From: Rhodanobacter sp. B04
GTDB lineage: Bacteria > Pseudomonadota > Gammaproteobacteria > Xanthomonadales > Rhodanobacteraceae
Length of the DNA: 64,000 bases
Assembly (NCBI RefSeq): GCF_002001125.1
Contig: NZ_MUNV01000006.1
Coordinates: 248,001 to 312,000 of the forward strand
Direction: 5' to 3'
Program-made: the position numbers and the translations under genes
Part shown: piece after piece, positions 1-8,648 of the stretch
Layout: every line of letters begins with the position of its first letter
How positions within the stretch are numbered: position 1 is the stretch's first letter
Notes under the pieces: generated by a model
Database searches by the model: none
Seen by the model: only the letters and a program-made list of their open reading frames with translations
Told to the model about the DNA's origin: nothing

Positions 1-95
1 TGCTGGAGGCCGCCTTCGGCCTGCCGGGCGTGATCGCCGCGCCGATCTACTACGCCTATCTCAAGAGCGAACTGGAAGCGGAAAAGCTGATCTGA
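1..95 (+). CDS. C-terminal end of a membrane transporter, possibly AI-2E/PerM family
   Basis: Only the last 30 codons are present; the reading frame enters at base 3 and stops with TGA at 93-95. The residues GLPGVIAAPIYYAYLK followed by a charged end resemble the C-terminus of AI-2E family (PerM-like) transporters, in which the last membrane helix ends in an APIYYAY-type sequence. That assignment is by eye on a short fragment and is uncertain. The gene continues to the left of the window. Confidence 0.45.
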   Translation, partial: LEAAFGLPGVIAAPIYYAYLKSELEAEKLI

Positions 96-426
96 GCGCC
101 GCTTGACCTGGGAATTTCCTCACGTCGCGCGGGGCAGCGCGTGGCGATATCTTGCGCATGTGTGAAGAAATTGTTGCAAGTTCTTTCGCGTACATGTTAG
201 AAATTGGCTGGTCATGAGTCGACCAAGCCGGCACGGAGTTGCTGGTTTTCGCATCCCGGATGCCGACTTGTGCCACTGTAGGTTCGCTAATTGGCGGGCA
301 TTGCCCTGCTTTTGAAGATTTTGCAGGAAGTTCGAGAAAAGCGGCCGGCACGAAAGATCGCAAAGGACGTTGAGGCTTCCCCGGGTTCATCAGGGGTTTG
401 CTGCCAGGCAAGTTGAAGTTACTAAC

Positions 427-443
427 TTTTTGCGTCGCAAAAA
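427..443. promoter_or_regulatory. Short perfect palindrome, possible operator
   Basis: Two 7-base arms (TTTTTGC and GCAAAAA) flank GTC. The loop is too short and the position too far from a gene end for a normal terminator, so a protein-binding site for the downstream receptor gene is more likely. Function is inferred from symmetry and place only. Confidence 0.3.
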
Positions 444-475
444 AACGAGGCGCATGGCTGGCTGAAATCATAATT

Positions 476-489
476 CGCAATATCTTGCG
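476..489. promoter_or_regulatory. CGCA-N6-TGCG inverted repeat upstream of TonB receptor 1
   Basis: The site reads AATTCGCA-ATATC-TTGCG in context (472-489) and lies about 97 bases before the receptor start codon. The upstream region of the second receptor (3704-3721) has the same AATTCGCA-N5-TTGCG arrangement, and a longer version lies in front of the small peptide gene (18315-18344). A shared DNA-binding regulator is possible; the core is short enough to occur by chance. Confidence 0.35.
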
Positions 490-586
490 CATCATGCGAG
501 TTGGTCTCACTAAAAGTTCTCCGTTCGTCACGCCCTGCGGGGAAGGGTTCGGGGGTTGTTGTTAAACACAGTTTGGGGAGTTTTTG

Positions 587-3493
587 ATGAATTTGCTCGA
601 TAACAAACTTACGTCTGCCGTGCGTATTGCACTTGCAGTCGGAACCCTGATGACGGCCGGCTCGGTGTTCGCCCAGGACACCAGTAATGACAAGGCCGCC
701 CCGGAGAAGGCGAAGAAGCTGGAAACCATCACGGTTACCGGTTCGCGCATTCGCAGTGTCGACGTGGAAACCGCACAGCCGGTGTTCACCATGACCCAGG
801 CCGACATCCAGAAGACCGGCTTGGTCAATGTCGGCGACATCCTGCAGAACCTCACGAGCGCGGGTACCCCAACGTTCAGCAAGGCCGCCGTACTGGTCTC
901 CAACTCCGAAGAGGGCGGCCAGTACATCAACCTGCGCAACCTCGGTGAAAACCGTACGCTGGTGCTGGTGAACGGCAAGCGCTGGGCGAGCAGCCTGGCT
1001 GGCTATACCGACTTGTCGACGGTGCCGTCTGCATTGATCGAGCGGATCGACATCCTGAAGGATGGCGCTTCGGCGGTATACGGTTCCGACGCCATTGCCG
1101 GCGTGGTCAACATCATCCTGAAGGATCACTACGAAGGCGCCGAGGCTTCGGGTTACTACGGTGAGAACGAAAAGGGTGACGGCGCCCAGCAGGCTTACTC
1201 GCTGACCATGGGCACGTCGAGCGACAAGTCGTCCATGATGTTCGGTGCCAACTACACCAAGAGCGACGTGATCTGGTCGAAGAGCCGTGCGATAACCGGT
1301 TACACCTATGGCCCCAACCATGCCGAAGACGGTCTCAGCGGCACCGGTCCGTGGGGCCGTTTCCGTTACGTCTCGCCGACCGGTGGTCCGACCGGTAACA
1401 CCTACACCCGCAATCACACCGGTACCTGGGATGGCGTCGGCGTGGCGCAAGGTCCCTCGAACCAGCTGTCGAGCTATCACCCTGGCGTGACTGAAGATGA
1501 TTACTTCAATCCGACCCAGCAGATGATGTACCAGCCGCCGAACGAGCTGAAGTCGATCTTCACGGCGGGTCGTTACGACATCAGCGAGTACGTCACCTTC
1601 AAGACGAATGCGATGTATGCCGAGCGCGACAACAGTCGCCAGGTCGCCGGTTACCCGCTGAACAGCCTCAGCCAGCCGACCCACCCGGTCTATGTCAGCG
1701 GCCAGAGCTACTACAACCCCCAGCCGGGCCAGGATCTGTTCTTCTATCGCCGCATCATCGAGCTGCCGCGCGTCAGCGACAGCAACGTGAAGTCGTACCA
1801 CTTCGACGGCATGTTCGAAGGTGCATTCAATGTCGGCGAGCATGCCTGGAACTGGGACGTCGGCTTCGACTACAACAAGTACAACGTGGTGGAAACCAAT
1901 ACCGGCAACATCAACCTGCTCAACCTCACGAAGGCGCTTGGTCCGTCCTTCCTGAACTCCGATGGTGTGGTGCAGTGCGGTACGGCGGCCAATCCGATCT
2001 CGCTCGGCCAGTGCGTGCCGTTCGACATCCTCGGCGGCCCGAGTAACTCGACGGCGGCGGCGCTGAAGTACATCGGCACTTTGGGCCAGGGCACCCAGCA
2101 GAGCCTGACGAAGGACTATACCGCGAACATCACCGGTGGCTTGGTCGACCTGTGGGCTGGCGAGCTTGGCTTTGCGGCGGGTTACGAGCATCGCCAGATC
2201 TCCGGCTACGATCGCCCGGATCAGCTGTCCTCCTCTGGCTGGAGCACGGACTTGGCTGGCGGCGGCACCAATGCCAAGTACAAAACGGACGAGTTCTACG
2301 TTGAGTTGAACGTGCCGCTGCTGAAGGATCTGCCCGGCGCGAAGGAACTGTCGCTCGACCTTGCCAGCCGCTATTCGGACTACAGCAATTTCGGCAGCAC
2401 GGTAAACAACAAGTACAGCCTGGTCTGGAAACCGATCGACGACCTGCTGGTGCGCGGCACCATCGCCAAGGGCTTCCGCGCGCCGACGCTGGACGACACC
2501 TTCGGTGGCGGCTCGCAGACGTTCGACCAGTACACCGATCCCTGCGATACACGCTTCGGTGCAGCGGCGACCAATCCGGCCGTGGCGGCGAGCTGCGCGG
2601 CGGCCGGCGTTCCGGCTAACTTCCGTCAGCTGGCCTCGACCGGCCTTCCGATCACGGCACCGAACACGCAGAGCACCAGCCCGTTCAATGCTGGCGTGGG
2701 TAACAGCAGCCTGCGGCCGGAATACAGCACTACCCGTACTGCCGGTCTGGTGTACAGCCCGCAGTGGGTTGCCGGGCTGGACGTGAGTGTGGACTGGTAC
2801 AACATCATCGTCAGGAACGAGATCACGGGCCTCAGCGCCAACTACATCCTGGGCCAGTGCTATGTGCAGGATGTTGCTTCGTTCTGCAATGACTTCAGCC
2901 GTGATCCGGTGACGAATCAGGTGATCAACCTGAATCGCGGCAACGCGAACCTGGGCATGCTGCAGACCTCGGGCTACGATTTCGGCGCGCATTACCGTTT
3001 GCCGGAATTCGGCTTCGGCAAGTTCAGCGTCAACCTGGATTCCAACTACCTGAAGGCCTACAACACGCAGAGCACGGGCGGTGCCGAAGTGCTGGGCTAT
3101 GCGGGTCAGTTCGGTCTGCCGCGCTGGCGCATCAACCTCGGGTTTGACTGGGCGATGGGTAACTGGGGTGCGACGTGGGGCATGCGTTACTACGGTGCCT
3201 ACCGCGACGTGTGCTGGGATACCGACGTCGAGTGTAACCAGCCGAACTACGAGGGCAAGAGCTGGGGTGACGTTGGCGCGAACCGCAAGGGCGCGATGGT
3301 GTTCAACGATCTGCAGGTGCGTTACAGCCTGCCGTGGAACGGCAAGCTCTCGGTGGGCGTCAAGAACATCTTCGACAAGGCGCCGCGGACGGTCTATTCC
3401 GCGTACCTCGATGGTGCCAACAGCGCGTCCTCGGTGGATCCGCTGATGGATCTGGATCGTTACATCTACGTCCAGTACACCCAGAAGTTCTAA
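587..3493 (+). CDS. TonB-dependent receptor
   Basis: Outer-membrane receptor of 968 residues that imports an unidentified ligand using TonB energy. A signal peptide covers about residues 1-30 (MNLLDNK..., hydrophobic core, cleavage near SVFA-Q). A TonB-box-like segment and plug domain follow (LETITVTGSRI near residue 45; plug to about residue 180, with ILKDGASAVYGSDAIAGVVNIILK). The rest is a beta-barrel ending in an aromatic residue (YTQKF). The ATG at 587 is preferred over the TTG at 584 because GGGGAG lies 6-7 bases upstream. A strong terminator follows at 3520, so it appears to be transcribed alone. Ligand unknown; the neighbouring second receptor and three TPR-sulfotransferases suggest a common theme. 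Confidence 0.9.
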   Translation: MNLLDNKLTSAVRIALAVGTLMTAGSVFAQDTSNDKAAPEKAKKLETITVTGSRIRSVDVETAQPVFTMTQADIQKTGLVNVGDILQNLTSAGTPTFSKAAVLVSNSEEGGQYINLRNLGENRTLVLVNGKRWASSLAGYTDLSTVPSALIERIDILKDGASAVYGSDAIAGVVNIILKDHYEGAEASGYYGENEKGDGAQQAYSLTMGTSSDKSSMMFGANYTKSDVIWSKSRAITGYTYGPNHAEDGLSGTGPWGRFRYVSPTGGPTGNTYTRNHTGTWDGVGVAQGPSNQLSSYHPGVTEDDYFNPTQQMMYQPPNELKSIFTAGRYDISEYVTFKTNAMYAERDNSRQVAGYPLNSLSQPTHPVYVSGQSYYNPQPGQDLFFYRRIIELPRVSDSNVKSYHFDGMFEGAFNVGEHAWNWDVGFDYNKYNVVETNTGNINLLNLTKALGPSFLNSDGVVQCGTAANPISLGQCVPFDILGGPSNSTAAALKYIGTLGQGTQQSLTKDYTANITGGLVDLWAGELGFAAGYEHRQISGYDRPDQLSSSGWSTDLAGGGTNAKYKTDEFYVELNVPLLKDLPGAKELSLDLASRYSDYSNFGSTVNNKYSLVWKPIDDLLVRGTIAKGFRAPTLDDTFGGGSQTFDQYTDPCDTRFGAAATNPAVAASCAAAGVPANFRQLASTGLPITAPNTQSTSPFNAGVGNSSLRPEYSTTRTAGLVYSPQWVAGLDVSVDWYNIIVRNEITGLSANYILGQCYVQDVASFCNDFSRDPVTNQVINLNRGNANLGMLQTSGYDFGAHYRLPEFGFGKFSVNLDSNYLKAYNTQSTGGAEVLGYAGQFGLPRWRINLGFDWAMGNWGATWGMRYYGAYRDVCWDTDVECNQPNYEGKSWGDVGANRKGAMVFNDLQVRYSLPWNGKLSVGVKNIFDKAPRTVYSAYLDGANSASSVDPLMDLDRYIYVQYTQKF

Positions 3494-3519
3494 GCCACAC
3501 CAGTTGTTGATGTCATTGA

Positions 3520-3549
3520 CCGGGGTTCCGCAAGGAACCCCGGTTTTTT
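3520..3549 (+). terminator. Rho-independent terminator after TonB receptor 1
   Basis: A 10-bp perfect GC-rich stem (CCGGGGTTCC / GGAACCCCGG) with a GCAA tetraloop is followed by six T residues. It lies 26 bases after the stop codon. Confidence 0.9.
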
Positions 3550-3951
3550 GGTTTGGTGCGGGCTTGTTCGTATGCGCCGCATTGCCGGGTTATGAGGCGG
3601 CGTTTCAGGCATGCGCCCTTATCGCAGGGTTCCGCGCCCTGCTCTTAAGGTCTTATAGGGGATCTTGCCGATAGGGCAGTGAGTCGAGGAGCAAATGCCG
3701 GCAAATTCGCATTAAATTGCGATTAAGTTAAGTACTTGCGCTTCGAGTGCCAAGATACTGCGATATGTAAAAATATTATTGCGCGCCCTTCAGGGGGCAT
3801 GTTAAACGTGACGGGTCATGAATCGGCCGGCCAGCAGGGAGAGATGCTGGGCCAAGCGTCTCGCATGCCGTTTCGTGCCATATGCCAAGCGTTGCCAATT
3901 GACCGGCAAGTGCATCTTGTTGCCGAAAACTCTGAGGGGAGTTCTGAAGAA
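3550..3951. other. Intergenic region before the second TonB receptor
   Basis: About 400 bases without a supported gene. An in-frame extension of the second receptor back to 3736 exists, but it lacks signal-peptide character and I read it as leader. The region holds the AATTCGCA-N5-TTGCG inverted repeat at 3704-3721, followed by AT-rich DNA that probably contains the promoter. No clear -35/-10 pair was identified. Confidence 0.4.
3704..3721. promoter_or_regulatory. AATTCGCA-N5-TTGCG motif upstream of TonB receptor 2
   Basis: Core CGCA (3708-3711), six bases, TGCG (3718-3721), with the same flank AATT as the site before receptor 1. It lies about 230 bases upstream of the chosen start. It is a candidate site for a regulator common to both receptors. 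Confidence 0.35.
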
Positions 3952-6840
3952 ATGATCAAGTCGAAAATTGCAGTAGCCATCGTGGCCGCCTTGGCGCTTG
4001 GCTACAACTCTGCCCATGCGCAGTCGACGCAGACAGATGCATCGCAGCAGAACGCAGACCAAGCACCGAGTACCGCCAAGGCAAAGAAACTTGAAGCGGT
4101 TACGGTGACTGGTTCGCTGATTCCGCAGACACAGATCGAGACAGCCACGCCGGTCATCACGATCACGGCAGACGATATGAAAGCCCGTGGTTTCGCTACC
4201 GTGGCTGAAGCATTGCAACAGGCATCGTTTGCCACAGGCGCCGTGCAAGGCGCGCAGGACACCAATTCGTTCACGCCCACTGCTCAGACATTGAGCATGT
4301 TCGGCTTGCCGGTTGGATTCACCAAATACCTGATCGACGGCCGGCCGATGGGCAATTTCCCCGGCTTGTACAATGGCAGCGATACGTTCAACAGCATCAG
4401 CGGCATACCGATGGATATGGTCGATCACATCGACATCCTGCCGGGTGGCCAGTCTTCACTTTACGGCTCGGACGCGATCGCCGGCGTGATCAACATCGTG
4501 CTGAAAAAGCATATCGACGCGCCGACGATCGATGTGCGCTATGGCTGGGATTCGGATGGCGGCGGTGCAGATCGCCGTATCAGTCTCGCCGACAGTTTCA
4601 GCGCCGGGAATTTCAACTCGTTGGTTGGCGTGCAGTTCGAAAGCACGCAGCCGGTCTGGCGGCGCGATCGCGCCATCACCAGTCAGTACTACACCGAGGG
4701 CGCCTCGCCGCCAGTAGCGTCACGAGATGCGCTTGCGCTGTCGGTCTACAGTGCCAACGGCGCTCCTACCGGATACCAGCAGCTGGATCCGAACGACTGC
4801 AAGGACATCAGCCAGCTTTGGTGGGGAACCGAGGGTCTGCAGACCCGCCCGGGTCATGGCCAGTATTGCGGTTCGTTCTATACGCCGGGTGCGGGCACGC
4901 TTTCCCCCGACAACAAGACCGCGAACATCTATACGCACAATACGTTCGACGTCAACGACAACCTGCAACTGTACGGTGACCTGCTCTACAACTATCAGGA
5001 ATCGAAGTACACCAATGGTGCCAGCACCACGTGGTGGGGCACCTCGGTCAACGAGGGGCCGTACTTCTGGGATCCGACTTACAACAATGGCTCACTGATG
5101 CTGCTGCAGCGCTCGTTCGCTCCGGAAGAGGTCGGCGGCTACTCGCATATCATGAACAAGGAGATCGAAAACTCGTACATGCTGACGTTCGGTGGTCACG
5201 GAACGTTCGGTCAGTCGAACTGGGACTACGATCTCGGATTCACCCATTCCGACGACAAGTTGCTCGATCACGATTTCCAGCGTCTGGCCGGCCCGATGGA
5301 GCAGTATTTCCAGGACCATGTGCTGGGCAAGATGAAGGGCACATATGCCGGGTATCCGGAATACACGCCGAATTACGCTGCGCTGTACCAGCCGATTCCC
5401 GTGTCGGCTTTCGACAGCTTCACCGGTTACTCCGACAGCAGGGCGAAGACCTGGGACAACCTGGTGCGTGGTCAGTTGACGAATGCATCGCTGTTCTCCC
5501 TGCCTGGCGGTGAAGCCGGTGTTGCGGCGGTACTGGAAGGCGGAAACGAGGGCTGGAATTCCTCGCCAGACCCGCGATTGCTCGAGACGATCACGCTACC
5601 CAACGGCAATCAGGGCGACTATTTCTGGGGTACCAGCGCTACGCCGGGCGCCGGCCATCGGTCGCGCTATGCGGCGACGACGGAATTCAAGTTTCCGCTG
5701 CTGCAACAGCTGACCCTCGATGCGTCCGGCCGTTTCGACAATTACTCGATCGATGGGAACAACGTGCATCACGGCACGTATAACCTCGGCCTTGAGTACC
5801 GTCCGTTCGATAGCTTGCTGTTGCGCGGCCGCTATGGCACGGCCTTCAAGGTTCCCACCTTGTCCGATACAAACCAGGGCCCAAGCAGCTTTTACAGCTC
5901 GGTCACGGATTACCTGAACTGCGGTCGCTTGGGATATTCCGGCACGACGGTAGGTAACTGCCCGTATGGCCCTTACGGTGATGGCGCTGTCGAGTACAAG
6001 GGCGAAACATATGGCGTTCCCACCCTCAAGCCGGTTACTGCGAAGGTATGGAGTTACGGCATCGTCTGGGCACCCATCGAACGGATGTCCGTCACTGTCG
6101 ATTACCTGCACTGGAACATCAACAATGAGGTGACACCGCAAAGCGCGGATCAGCTCTCCAGGTATGAATACCTGTGCGATATCGCGGCACCCGGGTTTGA
6201 TCCGAGTTCGCCCACCTGTGTGAATGCATTCAGCCAGATCATCCGCGGCCCCGGTTCGGGCGGCCTGCTTGGTCCGATCGAGGAGATCATCCAGCCCAAG
6301 ATCAACACCGCCAATGAGCTGGTCAATGCCGTCAGCGCGAGCTTCAGCTATCTGGAGGATATCGGCAGCTTCGGCAAGCTGACCTATAGCCTTTCCTACT
6401 CCGATGAACTCAAGCACACGACCCAGGCCTACGTCGGCGACGCGCATATCGATGTGTTGCGCAACCCGGCTTACAGCACCGACTTCAAGTCCAAGGCGAA
6501 CGCCTCGCTGACCTGGTCCAAGAGCAAGTGGAGTACCACGTTCTTTGTCAACCGGTTTGGTCGTACGCCAAACTATGCGGCACAGTCGGACAACAGCTAT
6601 GCCAATCCCGGCGATGGCAAGCTGCCGGCATGGATCCTGTGGAACGCGAGCGTGACCTACAATCCGATCAAGGCTCTTGGGCTGTCGTTGCTGGTGAACA
6701 ACGTATTCAACAAGATGCCGCCGGCGGATCACACCATGCCGGGTACCACATATATCCCGTACAACCAGGACAACTACAACCCCTACGGCCGCACGATCTA
6801 CCTGGAAGCCAACTACAAGTTCGGCAACGGCGACAAGTAA
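3952..6840 (+). CDS. TonB-dependent receptor
   Basis: Second outer-membrane TonB-dependent receptor, 962 residues from the chosen start. The ATG at 3952 begins a typical signal peptide (MIKSKIAVAIVAALAL..., cleavage near AHAQ), with GAGGGGA about 11 bases upstream. A longer frame from 3736 would bury this signal peptide. A low-complexity linker precedes LEAVTVTGSLIPQTQIE, the start of the plug; ILPGGQSSLYGSDAIAGVINIVLKK is the plug hallmark at about residues 160-185. The barrel ends with YLEANYKFGNGDK, so the final aromatic is not the last residue. It has the same architecture as the receptor at 587 but is clearly divergent. Ligand unknown. Confidence 0.9.
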   Translation: MIKSKIAVAIVAALALGYNSAHAQSTQTDASQQNADQAPSTAKAKKLEAVTVTGSLIPQTQIETATPVITITADDMKARGFATVAEALQQASFATGAVQGAQDTNSFTPTAQTLSMFGLPVGFTKYLIDGRPMGNFPGLYNGSDTFNSISGIPMDMVDHIDILPGGQSSLYGSDAIAGVINIVLKKHIDAPTIDVRYGWDSDGGGADRRISLADSFSAGNFNSLVGVQFESTQPVWRRDRAITSQYYTEGASPPVASRDALALSVYSANGAPTGYQQLDPNDCKDISQLWWGTEGLQTRPGHGQYCGSFYTPGAGTLSPDNKTANIYTHNTFDVNDNLQLYGDLLYNYQESKYTNGASTTWWGTSVNEGPYFWDPTYNNGSLMLLQRSFAPEEVGGYSHIMNKEIENSYMLTFGGHGTFGQSNWDYDLGFTHSDDKLLDHDFQRLAGPMEQYFQDHVLGKMKGTYAGYPEYTPNYAALYQPIPVSAFDSFTGYSDSRAKTWDNLVRGQLTNASLFSLPGGEAGVAAVLEGGNEGWNSSPDPRLLETITLPNGNQGDYFWGTSATPGAGHRSRYAATTEFKFPLLQQLTLDASGRFDNYSIDGNNVHHGTYNLGLEYRPFDSLLLRGRYGTAFKVPTLSDTNQGPSSFYSSVTDYLNCGRLGYSGTTVGNCPYGPYGDGAVEYKGETYGVPTLKPVTAKVWSYGIVWAPIERMSVTVDYLHWNINNEVTPQSADQLSRYEYLCDIAAPGFDPSSPTCVNAFSQIIRGPGSGGLLGPIEEIIQPKINTANELVNAVSASFSYLEDIGSFGKLTYSLSYSDELKHTTQAYVGDAHIDVLRNPAYSTDFKSKANASLTWSKSKWSTTFFVNRFGRTPNYAAQSDNSYANPGDGKLPAWILWNASVTYNPIKALGLSLLVNNVFNKMPPADHTMPGTTYIPYNQDNYNPYGRTIYLEANYKFGNGDK

Positions 6841-6858
6841 GAGCCAGCTTCGCGTTGA

Positions 6859-6889
6859 ACAAAACGGCCCCGTTTCGGGGCCGTTTTGT
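6859..6889. terminator. Bidirectional terminator between receptor 2 and the sulfotransferase cluster
   Basis: The inverted repeat ACAAAACGGCCCC / GGGGCCGTTTTGT with loop GTTTC has an A-run on one side and a T-run on the other. It can therefore end transcription from both sides of this convergent junction. Confidence 0.85.
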
Positions 6890-6976
6890 CATGCGGGAAT
6901 TGGACTTTGACCTGTCGTCGTGGTGTCGATGCGCAATTTGCACGATACCCGTGAATAGTCGGGTCGCTGCTTGGTT

Positions 6977-8554
6977 TCAGGTCGCGATGTGAATGCCTGC
7001 GCTGGATAGCAGCTCTAGCAGTTCACGCAATTGCGGTTCGTATTTCTTCCAACGCTGGAGGGCGCTCCGATAGACGGGGGTACGCACTTGCACGGCGCTG
7101 GCGGTATTGACCGGTGCAGGATTGTCCTCGAAATGCAGGCAGGCGTCGTCCCAGTTCAAGCCACAGAACTCCAGTAATCGTCGTGAGCTGGCCTCCTGCT
7201 CGTCCACTAGGGTCTCGTAGTTCACTTCGAGGATGCGGCCGGGAAATGCACGTTGCCAATGCGCCATCAGGCGGTCGAACAGCACGTAATATCTGCCGAT
7301 ATCGAGCAGGTCGAACGAATAACCGTAATATGGAGCGGTTGGCGAGAAAGACTGTCGAAAGTTGCTGAGGCAGGTATCCACTGGATCGCGTCGCAAACAG
7401 ATGATTCTGGCATGAGGCAGTGCCTGGGCAATGAAGCCGGCATAGAGAAAGTTGTGCGGCAACTTGTCGATGAAGCGAGGTTTGTGTCCCGTGCCGGGTC
7501 GTGTGCTGGAGAGGTAGGTTTCTCCGAGCTGCGTCCAGTCAATCTGGCCCGCACGTGCGATGGTTTCAGGATCAAGCAGCATGGCTGACTCGCTGCGTGT
7601 GACATAACCGAAGGCCATGCCGAAGTTCTGCAGTTCCCCGGCTGACTGCACGTCGGGGTGACTGGAAATGATGCGTTCCAGCAGAGTGGTGCCGGTGCGT
7701 GGCATGCCGATGACGAAGATGGGCTCCTCGTTCAGGCACCCTGATGTTGTGGCCTGAGGCCCGGGTGCAACCGTTTCCAAGGCCTTGAACAGCCGTTCGT
7801 CCGATTCGATGGTGTAGCCGTTGCTCTGCCTACCGGCTGCTTTGCCCTGGACAAGGTGTTCGAATGCCTCGGGATAATTCCCGATGTCCTCGAATTCCTT
7901 GGCAAGGGCCATATTCAGATGAAGCCTGGCATCAGCATCGCCGTTATGCCGAGCGAGCAACATCTGCAGACGTTCAAGATGATTGTCCGTCACGGTCTGG
8001 CGGCGCAGCTGCGCCAGCGTCTGGTGCGATCGCCAGTAAAGTGGGTCAAGCCGGATGCAAGCTTCCAGTTCCTGCTCGGCGTCATCCAGGGCACCGATCG
8101 CAATCAATGCTGTCGCTAGGTTGAACCGGTAGGGCGCATAGTCAGGCATGAGCGCCACGGCACGACGAAGAATCGTAGACGATTGTTCGTGCTGGTGAGT
8201 GGCTGCGTAGACGACACCGAGGGCATTGAGGGTGGCAGGATCGTTGGGCGACAACGCCAGCGCACGATCGGCGGCAAGCCGGGCTTCCCGCGTCAGTCGC
8301 AGTAGAGCGAGCGCCTTGGCATATTGCGTGGCGAAATCGGCACGTTGTGGCTCGAGATAGGTCGCCTTGCGCAATAAGCTCAGTGCCTGCGACATCTCTT
8401 CGAGTTCAAGATGGGCGACCCCCGCGATATAGCAGACGAAGGGCTGATTCGGCGTGTGCGGCAGCAATTTTTCTGCAAGTTGCAGCGCCAGCGGCCAGTT
8501 GCCCGTGTTGAATGCGGCAATCAGTTGGGCAAAGGTTTCAGCCGAATTTGCCAT
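6977..8554 (-). CDS. TPR-repeat sulfotransferase (paralogue 1)
   Basis: Protein of 525 residues with an N-terminal block of tetratricopeptide repeats (about residues 10-245) and a C-terminal sulfotransferase domain. The 5'-phosphosulfate loop is GMPRTGTTLLERI (about 283-295) and the 3'-phosphate motif is ICLRRDPVDTCLSNFRQSF. It would transfer sulfate from PAPS to an unknown acceptor, with the TPR part probably holding a protein or peptide substrate. The ATG at 8554 is chosen because its N-terminus aligns with the two paralogues and GGAAG precedes it. It is the most downstream of three same-strand copies. RaxST of Xanthomonas is a related enzyme type that acts on a peptide; the acceptor here is unknown. 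Confidence 0.88.
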   Translation of the reverse strand: MANSAETFAQLIAAFNTGNWPLALQLAEKLLPHTPNQPFVCYIAGVAHLELEEMSQALSLLRKATYLEPQRADFATQYAKALALLRLTREARLAADRALALSPNDPATLNALGVVYAATHQHEQSSTILRRAVALMPDYAPYRFNLATALIAIGALDDAEQELEACIRLDPLYWRSHQTLAQLRRQTVTDNHLERLQMLLARHNGDADARLHLNMALAKEFEDIGNYPEAFEHLVQGKAAGRQSNGYTIESDERLFKALETVAPGPQATTSGCLNEEPIFVIGMPRTGTTLLERIISSHPDVQSAGELQNFGMAFGYVTRSESAMLLDPETIARAGQIDWTQLGETYLSSTRPGTGHKPRFIDKLPHNFLYAGFIAQALPHARIICLRRDPVDTCLSNFRQSFSPTAPYYGYSFDLLDIGRYYVLFDRLMAHWQRAFPGRILEVNYETLVDEQEASSRRLLEFCGLNWDDACLHFEDNPAPVNTASAVQVRTPVYRSALQRWKKYEPQLRELLELLSSAGIHIAT

Positions 8555-8648
8555 GAACTTCCAGATCGTGATGAATGGAGGTGGTCGACGCCGCTGCGGC
8601 AAGACAGTCGAGGGTTATCGAGCATGCACCGGCTGCATGAATACCTTC

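Larger units (their letters stand above)
96..586. other. Non-coding leader region upstream of the first TonB receptor
   Basis: This 490-bp stretch has no convincing gene. It is more AT-rich towards its right end. It holds a 13-bp direct repeat (147-159 and 480-492), a TTTTTGC-GTC-GCAAAAA palindrome at 427-443 and a CGCA-N6-TGCG inverted repeat at 476-489. Either palindrome could be an operator for the receptor gene that starts at 587. Confidence 0.5.

Noticed and set aside
422..2992. 856-codon open frame on the minus strand
   Set aside because: It lies antisense to the TonB receptor gene. The open frame follows from the high GC of the true gene; its product is Arg/Val-rich without domain features.
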